Shown here: in pieces, positions 57,333 through 64,000 of the stretch
Layout: each line of letters starts with the position of its first letter
How positions within the stretch are numbered: position 1 is the first letter of the stretch
Source: Sclerotiophoma versabilis
Lineage: Eukaryota > Ascomycota > Dothideomycetes > Pleosporales > Didymellaceae
Assembly (NCBI GenBank): GCA_012274445.1
Contig: JAAROD010000087.1
Span: 868,001-932,000 of the forward strand
Reading direction: 5' to 3'
Length of the DNA stretch: 64,000 nucleotides
The notes under the pieces: generated by a model
Database searches by the model: none
What the model was told of the DNA's origin: nothing
Seen by the model: only the letters and a program-made list of their open reading frames with translations
Program-made: the position numbers and the translations under genes

Positions 57333-59066
57333 ATGGCATCTACAACATCACTGGAGTCGCGCAGTAGCGACAGGAAGGTTGACTACACAAGCAAACAAAT
57401 TCTCGAGGTTGACAGCCACGCGAACAACCAAGCCATCAGCGAAGCAACCGACAACTCACAGACTCTGTGGCAGAATGTCAAGAAATATCGTAAAGTCACA
57501 TATGTCACGTTCGGCCTTACTTCAGCGATCCTTCTCTACGGCTACGACAATGTGGTTGTTGGCACAGTCTCTGCCATGCCCGTCTTCCAGTAGGCCTCCT
57601 GTCCCTGCCTGGGGATCGACATCTCGTCTCGTACCGCAATGGATGCTGACATGTGGGTTCAGGAAAGACTTCGGTATCTTCTACGAAGGAGAGTGGATTA
57701 TACCATCAACCTGGCTCGCTCTCTGGAACGTTGCGTCTCCTATAGGCGCAATGGGTGGCTCTGTCTTTGGTGGCTGGCTGCAAGACAAGATTGGACGCCG
57801 TTTTGCACTTGCCATCTCTTCGTTCCTCTCTGCGCTCGCAGTTGCTGTTATGTACATCTCATACCTTCCGGACGACATCAACGGACGACGTGTTGCTTTC
57901 CTTATGGGGAAGTTCTTCCAGGGTGGGTCGATTGGTGCTGTCATGGCCGCATGCCAGACGTATATGTCTGAAATCTTACCACCTGCACTACGAGGATCTG
58001 GTATGGCTTTCTTCCCAGTATTCACTCTACTTGGCCAACTCGTCGGCGCGCTGGTCATCTTCGGCGCCCTCGGTGCTGATAACGGCTACGCCATTGCCTT
58101 TGGCTCTCAGTGGCCCTTTTCGTTCGTTCCTATAATCGTCGCTTTCTTTGTGCCCGAAAGTCCAACATGGCTTGTTCGCAAGCGTAGAATGGATAAAGCA
58201 CACGCTGCACAAGCTCGGCTCGATCCACCCGGCACCGATACAAAAGCTATCGTCGACAAGCTCCTTGCAGACATCGAGCACGAAGAAGAGTCCGCTCAGG
58301 CCACTTTTGCCGAGTGCTTCCACAAGAGAAACTTTCGTCGAACATTCATTGTCATGTTCGCAAACTCTCTTCCTGCCATTTTCGGTCTCCCGTTGCTTGC
58401 CAAGGCATCCTATTTCCTCCAGCTCATCAACATGAAGGCAAACATTTCCATCATCTTCCTGATCTTAGGTATCGTCCTGGGCCTCATTTCCAACTGTGTA
58501 GCAGTCTGGATCGTGGCCCGCGTTCCAAGAAGACCGCTAGTCATCATCAGCATGCTAATCGCAGCGGCCATCTGGCTCTCTATGGGCATCGCAAACTGCT
58601 TTACGGTTACCCCTGCTGTCACTTGGTATGCCCCTCTCATTCAGCCCTCATGCCTTCACCACTAACTATCAGCAGGTGGACTGCAGCCTCAATGATGCTC
58701 ACCATCATCGTAGCCGGTGTTGGTGTCTGGCCCGCATCTTTCGCCATCGCCGCCGAGACTTCCTCCTTACAGCTCCGCGCCCGTACGCAAGGTCTCGGTT
58801 GGTGTACCTCAGCACTCGCCACCGCTGTCTCTGGCCTCGCATTACCCTACGTCTTTAACCCTGATGAAGGGAACCTCAGAGGCAAGGTTGGATTCACCTA
58901 CTTCGCTGCCTGCTTGGCTGGCGCTGCTGTGTCGTGGTGGCTGATCCCGGAGATGAAAGGCCGCAGTGTGGCGGATATCGATCGCATGTTCGAGCTGAAT
59001 TTGGGTGCGCGACAATTCAAAGGGTGGAAGAGCGAGTCTACTGAGGAGTTGACCGAGCGCATTTGA
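57333..59066 (+). CDS. MFS sugar porter
   Basis: Three exons (57333-57589, 57663-58625, 58676-59066) encode 536 residues with about 12 hydrophobic segments. Sugar-porter motifs are present: GYDNVVVGT in helix 1 (across the exon 1 end), GWLQDKIGRR between helices 2 and 3, and GRRVAFLMGKFFQGGSIGA. Later come YMSEILPPALRGSGM, PESPTWLVRKRR (PESPR-like) after helix 6, and the C-terminal PEMKGRSVADIDRMFE (PETKG-like). The helix 1 and YMSEI context is closest to the fungal alpha-glucoside/maltose-type porters, but the substrate is not determined. About 70 cytosolic residues precede helix 1. Intron 2 ends in a tandem acceptor TATCAGCAG; the downstream AG is used here, while the upstream one would insert one codon. 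Confidence 0.93.
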
Positions 59067-59207
59067 ACCGTGTCGACTTTGCTATGCTTGATAATTCTTT
59101 TGTACATCTTTGGTGAGCATTTGCTCTTAGACGACTGGTGGAAGGAAATAGCCCGATGGTGGGACAGAGGGCAAAAGAGCCCAGGATGCGCTACAAGTTC
59201 CTCCGTT
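59067..59207. other. Sugar porter 3' region
   Basis: Short AT-balanced stretch directly after the porter stop. It probably holds the 3' UTR. Confidence 0.4.
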
Positions 59208-59600
59208 CTAGCACTCAATCTCCATCTGTTCCGCAAGCAAGGTCCTGACAGAGTCTTTGAAAAAATAGGTAGCCACTACACGCAACCAACTATAGTTGTC
59301 ATGATCATCTGCAAGAGCAATCCACATATTCGTGATCGTCCTCAGAAATTCTCTCATTGGACGCATGGAGTCGCGAGCCTCGACAGATTCATCCAAATAT
59401 CGCTGAACATTTCCAGCAGCCAGCCCGAAGATCACATAACGAGCTATACCGGAGGAGTGATATCTTGGTCGTTGAAAGGCGTCTTCTGCACAAGTAGATC
59501 GATATGCTGTAATTCGAATCAAAGGACGTCCGTTGTTGCTGCTTGCTTCTGTGGAGCCCTGATCCAGTTTCCTGCTACTGTCCATCCACGCCTCCGCCAT
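59208..59600 (-). CDS. Hypothetical 130-residue protein, weak call
   Basis: A minus-strand frame starting MAEAWMDSSRKLDQGSTEAS and containing RYVIFGLAAGNVQRYLDESV, a region with MREFLRTITNMWIALADDHD, and ATYFFKDSVRTLLAEQMEIE. The helical, mixed-charge character looks more like real protein than the neighbouring frames. It has no domain I recognise. It converges with the sugar porter. It could be the 3' exon of a longer or decayed gene, because the only ATG lies close to the left of a non-ATG extension. Confidence 0.35.
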   Translation of the reverse strand: MAEAWMDSSRKLDQGSTEASSNNGRPLIRITAYRSTCAEDAFQRPRYHSSGIARYVIFGLAAGNVQRYLDESVEARDSMRPMREFLRTITNMWIALADDHDNYSWLRVVATYFFKDSVRTLLAEQMEIEC

Positions 59601-60806
59601 GCTCAGATAGTTTGCTCTCAAATTTCTCACACAGAAGGTTCATATGCAGCAAATAGCTGGTCAGACTAGCTTCTATCATTGGACCGACCGCTGCTGCTTT
59701 TCACCGTGAAAGACCTCGGTTAGAAATTCATTCATAAAATAGGTAGGGCACCGGGAGCAACGATGGAGTCAAGTCTCTCAATCCGTAGAACTCAGGCATA
59801 TCGCGACGATTCAAGGGGGTTCGATATTGCTAGAAGCTCCACACGGTACTCTGAGCTTTGAACCCCCCCCCCCCCCCCCCCTTCGACGACGCAACGACGC
59901 CTGCATTTCACTCCTCCACTCGATGCTACGTCGCGCTGTGCACTAACACCCATTCCCCCGAACCAAAACACATCCCAAAGGCTGTCTAACAAAGCAACAG
60001 CCAGTCGTGGCTTGAACCCGTGACATACTCTGAGTACCTCACCTCGCCCTGACCATGCGCAAAACACAAAAAGACATCCCTCAATCCCACGTCACCGAGC
60101 AAACCCATCTTTACAATCTCAACCCCCTTTTCTGATATGGTATTCCTAGCGCAACAGCATTGATAAATCGCTAATGCATAATACGGTGTCAACGTAAAAA
60201 AGCTCGGACTAGTTACCGCAGTGGAGTCGGTCGTGGGTCAATCAGTGTGTATTGGGGATCGACATGAGATTTGCGCTAGACATTTTAGCGCGGGTAATTA
60301 ATCAATCGATTTAATTAAAATAAATCGGTTTCTAGATCTGGGATTGTATTTATTGTAGGCCTCTATGCGGGCTAAGAACAGGGAATGATGATGTTTCAAT
60401 TTTTTTTTCCAAGTAGGAGGGTTGTGTGAATAGCAACTTTTTTTCTCTTCTTGGCGGAATTTTTGCTTTTCATAGGGTTGAAAAAGCTGTGTTGGGTTCG
60501 ATGAAGAGAGTCGAGGGCGAGTTGTGGGACTCACTCGATGCTTGGAGAATTGATGGGTTGGGTTGGTATTGGATGTGGGTTAAGGTATTGGAATTGAATT
60601 AGAATTACTATTTCGTCACTGCGTAATGTGATGTCATGTAATGGGGCTGTGAAGTACTGCTACATCAACCCAGGAAATGATCTCAACAGCACCATCTACG
60701 CCGAAACGCCTCCTGTGTCGCTAATTATCAACTAAGCACGGAACTACATGGTCGTCAGCATGATTCTTGCGTCGTCGTGCCCTGCACACTGACCTTCACC
60801 AGCACC
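59601..60806. other. 1.2 kb spacer
   Basis: Contains a 19-C homopolymer (59863-59881) and an AT-rich segment at 60280-60480 with TTAATTAAAATAAAT-like sequence and a T9 run. No gene is seen. A GGGTTCAAGCC-like string on the minus strand near 60010-60020 is not part of a foldable tRNA. Confidence 0.5.
59863..59881. repeat. C19 homopolymer
   Basis: Nineteen successive C are read directly. Its exact length is uncertain in any assembly. Confidence 0.9.
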
Positions 60807-61768
60807 TCACAGCGTGATGTCAGGCAGTTTGATGTTGGGCAGCGTGACGGCTGGCAGTGCAATGTCGGGCAAAGCAATGCTGGGGCTCACGTCGGGACTC
60901 ACGTTGACTGTGTTTCCATTGCCTGCCTGGTTGTTGCTGCCTGCGGTGTTGCCATTTCCATTGTTGTTTCCTGCCGAGTTGCTGGGTGGTCTTAGTAGTG
61001 AATGGTTGAGATATACCTCTATTGCTGACTCACCCATTGCCATTGCCGTTTCCATTTCCGTTCAGGTTGCCTAAGAACTTGTTCCCGCTGCCGGCGGAGG
61101 GGTTGGTGATCGAGCCGATGGTGTTGGTGATGCCGGAGAGCGAGCCGAGCAGATCACGGTCCTTCAGGTCGCGGTCCTTCAGGATGGAGGGGAAAGTGAC
61201 TGTGTTTCCGTTTCCTGCTGAGTTTCCGGAGCCGGCTGTGTTGTCGTTGCCGTTGTTGTTACCTGCGGAGTTGCTGGGTGTTGTCAGTGGTGAATAGCTG
61301 AGACTATAGATCCATTGATAACGCACCCGTTACCGTTGTTGTTTCCATTTCCGTTGAGGTTGCCTAGGAACTTGTTCCCGTTGCCGGCTGAGGGGTTGGT
61401 GATGGAGCCGATGATGTTCGACAGACTGGAACCAAGGTCACGGTCTTTTAGGATAGAAGGGAAGGTGACTGTGTTTCCATTTCCTGCTTTGTTGCCGCTG
61501 CCTGCAACATTGCCATTGCCATTGCCATTGCCAGCGGAGTTACTGGATGTTGTCAGTAATGAACGGCTAGGACTACAAATCAACTGCTGACTTACCCATT
61601 GCCATTGCTGTTTCCATTTCCATTCAAATTATCCCCGAAGAGGTTCTTGTTGCCGGCAGAGGGATTTGTGATCGATCCAAGAATGTTCTTCAGCTGTGGT
61701 GTAGGTGCAGAAAGAACTGTGGAGGAGAGGGAAAGGATGGAGACGGTGAGGAATGTTGAGGTCTTCAT
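60807..61768 (-). CDS. Modular Gly/Asn-rich secreted protein
   Basis: Four exons (61768-61596, 61542-61327, 61273-61034, 60981-60807) encode 267 residues. MKTSTFLTVSILSLSSTVLS is a clear signal peptide, with cleavage probably before APTPQ. The mature protein consists of repeated modules starting NSAGN...AGNGNTVTFPSILKDRDL, continuing IGSITNPSAGNGNKFLGNLN and ending in GNGN strings. Exon 2 and exon 3 are each one complete module. Exon 1 carries the second half of a module and exon 4 the first half. All introns are in phase 2 within the GNG/NSAG junction and are similar to one another. Exon 4 ends in a different Pro/Leu-rich motif (LPDIALPAVTLPNIKLPDIT). There are no Cys in the modules. I do not recognise the family; a cell-wall or surface role is inference only. 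Confidence 0.85.
61034..61595 (-). repeat. Tandem exon-plus-intron duplication
   Basis: Two direct repeats, each containing an intron of 53 nt and an exon of 216 or 240 nt, make up the centre of the Gly/Asn-rich gene. A third intron of 52 nt (60982-61033) is also related. Introns 61543-61595 and 61274-61326 align without gaps, and both end CACTGACAACACCCAG or nearly so. Confidence 0.85.
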
Positions 61769-62321
61769 GGTGAAATATGTGAAATATGCCACAAGCTAGA
61801 TATTGCTCAAAAGTGGGACCTGGAAACGGTGTGTAAATTGGGTGATGATGGGGCTGGACGATGGGAACCCACCAGACTTGTACCACCACTATATAGTGAT
61901 CATCTCGCTGCGTGACAACAAGTCACCCTCGGTCAATGCTCTGCATGACTCTCGCTTCTCAACGTGTTGGGTGCGTTCCAAGCCTCGTCCGTCATTGCGG
62001 AATGCGGAGAAGCGATATGAGATACATCTGGCAGAGGGCTAAGATGTACCAACCCATGGTGTTTCGTCGATCAGTGACAGGGGCCTGCAAAGGCCGTCCA
62101 ATTAACGGCTTCGTGACAGAGTATGTATTTCCACATTTGGTAGGGCGGATAGGAGAATTGGATCTCGTAGCCTCGCCGATGGAAGATAGCCCTAAAGACT
62201 AGGGCAAGGTTGTAGTGCGATCTTCGGTTGCGCAGGTTCCGAATTATAAAGCTGGAGCTGGCAGTGCGCCACACATGCCTGCGTGATGTCAGGTCCCGCA
62301 ACATCACAAAGGCGTGCTTAC
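61769..62321. other. Spacer upstream of the Gly/Asn-rich gene
   Basis: Its left part is the promoter of the minus-strand secreted protein gene. A minus-strand frame at 62071-62307 is weakly protein-like and may connect to the fragment at 62322-62569. Nothing firm is seen. Confidence 0.4.
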
Positions 62322-62569
62322 GGATGCCAACTCTTCAGTAAAAGCACGGCTGGATGTCTCGTCAGGAACATTGTTCTGGTTCGTTCGTCGCATCGCAAGA
62401 AGAATCGTTCGATTGAAGACTCTTGTGAGATGTGTCTGCGCAGCCTGCTGGCTCCTGACAATCGTCACCAACCATGGTAGAGTGATGGGAATTGCAATGT
62501 CGATCAGCTCTCCGGGTTCGGCATCTCCAGTGTTTCTCTTTTTGGATGCGTCATCAAAGATCAGCTCGC
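62322..62569 (-). pseudogene. Exon-like fragment of an unrecognised gene
   Basis: This stretch has a good branch and acceptor before it (GCTAACCCCTCTAG) and a GTAAGC donor after it. It is open in one frame throughout: ELIFDDASKKRNTGDAEPGE, LIDIAIPITLPWLVTIVRSQ, QAAQTHLTRVFNRTILLAMR. Upstream on the same strand, short protein-like pieces occur (62700-62860: MLGPYENVVVLNTFPAPSKE in one frame, DVESDDALLIIGVGQT in another). I could not join them into one intact model, so it may be a real gene that I mis-splice or a decaying one. No family is recognised. Confidence 0.3.
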
Positions 62570-63648
62570 CTAGAGGGGTTAGCGGGTTCTCTTTACGGAA
62601 AAAATGATCGACGGCTGGTGGAGATCTAGCGCAAGGCCTCCGAAGCGAGCCACAAGCGCGTGCGCAGGTACGTCTGGCCAACACCGATGATCAACAACGC
62701 ATCATCAGACTCAACGTCTGTATCTTCTTGCCGCTACCTCCGAGAAAATATTCGCTAAGAGCTCTCGTAGGTGATCCTTGCTCTTTACTCGGTGCTGGAA
62801 ATGTGTTCAACACGACAACATTCTCGTACGGCCCCAACATCTTCTATGCCCCTGCTTCATAAAGAGCCCTCAACACTTAGTTTGTTGACTTGGTTCGCAA
62901 TTCTACAAGCGATTGAAGCCAACAAGCACGTGATTGTGTGATCAAACGATTCAGAGGCGAGCAAGGTTAAGTAGAAGATAAGCCCTCAGGAACAGGACTG
63001 AAGAGCTGGCAGTCTTCGGAGTGGTGAGGATATTCCTGCCCTGGGACAGGCGCAAGATTATAATGATAGATGACGCAAGATGGCAACTTCGCTCTCTTCC
63101 TTGCATTCCAATGCCCCTCGACTGTTTTACTCATGCTTATAGGGCCCTCCTCGAGTCATTTATACAGATCAATCAGCGGAGTAGTCACCTCCCTAAAGGA
63201 ACGGCAGCATATCTGCACGTCCATATATCCATGGTTCAAGCTGAAGTCGGTGTACGGTCCAGACTGAGCCGCACCTCTCATGTGGGCGCCATGGAGAGCA
63301 CATGGCGCCTGGCATAGGCACAGCTTGATTCCAATGTCTCAAGTCTCCTACGCACAATAGTACTACGTTTGCAGAGTGATAACCAATAATCAAGATTCCA
63401 ACGGAGGTCCTCAGGCCTTGTTATGTTCATGACAATTGGCTTGCTCAGTCTCGGAGTGGTGTTTGTGGAAAGACCCAGACATGGTTGCTAAAGGAGCTTC
63501 AACTCGTACGAAGGTGAGTCTGTAACACTACTTTGGCCAAAAAAGCGACCACGGTATAGTTGAGACTGTGTTTCAGTAGATTTATATATACTAGGTCTGT
63601 TAAAGATACCAGTATCGAGTTCTGAACTGACTGTCATCCCAATTACTC
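62570..63648. other. Spacer with weak gene-like fragments
   Basis: Apart from the fragments described with the preceding entry, no coding evidence is found. The last roughly 100 bases are probably the leader of the right-edge gene (TATATATA at about 63584-63591, about 60 bp before its ATG, is a possible TATA element). Confidence 0.4.
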
Positions 63649-64000
63649 ATGGCGGGCCAACTCTTTACTTTCGTCCTTGCTTTTGCTGGACTGTTCGTCT
63701 GTTCCAAGGCGATATGTACCAATGCTCTCGCCATCTATAACCCCACGCTACGTACCATGGCTGGGAATAATGGTAAGTTATTCTACTCGATAAGTTGTGC
63801 AGCGTTCTGACAATTCTGCATAGTGTGGTTCCTCGTCCTGGTGGAAAAGCAAAAAGTCATGACGGCACTCAATGAGGCATACCCGGGCAACGACTTGACT
63901 AAGAAGCTTACGCTACTTAATGCTTCTTCGATTCCTGGCACCAAAGACGTCTTTGCCAGCAATATGCACCCTATTCTGACTGTGAACGGTTTGAGTGACG
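63649..64000 (+). CDS. Secreted protein of unknown function, cut by window edge
   Basis: Exon 1 (63649-63772) and exon 2 (63824 to the window end) encode at least 100 residues. The start MAGQLFTFVLAFAGLFVCSK is a probable signal peptide, followed by AICTNALAIYNPTLRTMAGN. Splicing (GTAAGT, branch TTCTGACAA, TGCATAG) adds VWFLVLVEKQKVMTALNEAY, PGNDLTKKLTLLNASSIPGT and KDVFASNMHPILTVNGLSD, after which the window ends. The frame is open to the edge. I do not recognise a family. A small secreted or effector-like protein is one possibility, but its full length and Cys content are unknown. Confidence 0.6.

Noticed and set aside
59995..60060. A possible second tRNA around a GGGTTCAAGCC string on the minus strand
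   Set aside because: The arms do not pair and no D-arm or acceptor stem can be drawn.
1..64000. CRISPR arrays, prophage or bacterial operons
   Set aside because: No spaced direct repeats of that type; introns, tRNA intron and gene content are fungal.

Overview
The window looks like nuclear DNA from a filamentous ascomycete (Pezizomycotina, plausibly a Dothideomycete; the class is inferred). The supporting signs are many short GT-AG introns of about 47-95 nt, a velvet-domain regulator, a HET-domain protein, a kinesin-14 of the KlpA type, squalene monooxygenase, a tRNA-Phe with an intron, and long low-coding spacers. I rebuilt spliced models by hand by matching donor, branch, acceptor and reading frame. 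Every main multi-exon model listed closes to a whole number of codons. No CRISPR array, phage, plasmid origin or intact transposon was seen.

Layout. 0.4-6.4 kb: a DUF1349 protein, a 4.2 kb gene-poor stretch, and a Bin3-type RNA methyltransferase. 6.4-13.3 kb: a long simple-repeat-rich upstream region, a VelC-like velvet regulator, a 15-bp tandem repeat, and six-exon CTP synthase. 13.7-18.1 kb: tRNA-Phe(GAA), a Vps66/Loa1-type acyltransferase and a Psr1-type HAD phosphatase. 20.4-27.5 kb: Sds22, kinesin-14, a Thr-rich secreted protein and a Nudix ADP-ribose pyrophosphatase. 30-34 kb: an unrecognised single-pass membrane protein and Erg1. 36.6-42.4 kb: a glutathione S-transferase, a secreted L-amino-acid oxidase and the mitochondrial phosphate carrier. 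43.6-50.8 kb: an RRM+Pumilio protein, divergent from Swc2/Vps72 (SWR1 complex). 51-57 kb: a HET protein, divergent from a mitochondrial serine/homoserine O-acyltransferase. 57-64 kb: a sugar porter, a modular Gly/Asn-rich secreted protein, weak hypotheticals, and a secreted protein cut off by the right edge.

Most genes are single-copy housekeeping genes (nucleotide, sterol, lipid, cysteine, phosphate and chromatin functions) that do not form one pathway. Accessory-type genes (HET, amino-acid oxidase, small secreted proteins) lie between them, mostly in the right half.

The most unusual observations are two. The CTP synthase gene has an apparent AT-AC intron, with the first and last bases both changed relative to GT-AG. 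The Gly/Asn-rich secreted protein arose by tandem duplication of whole exon-plus-intron units. No clearly new multi-gene system is evident.
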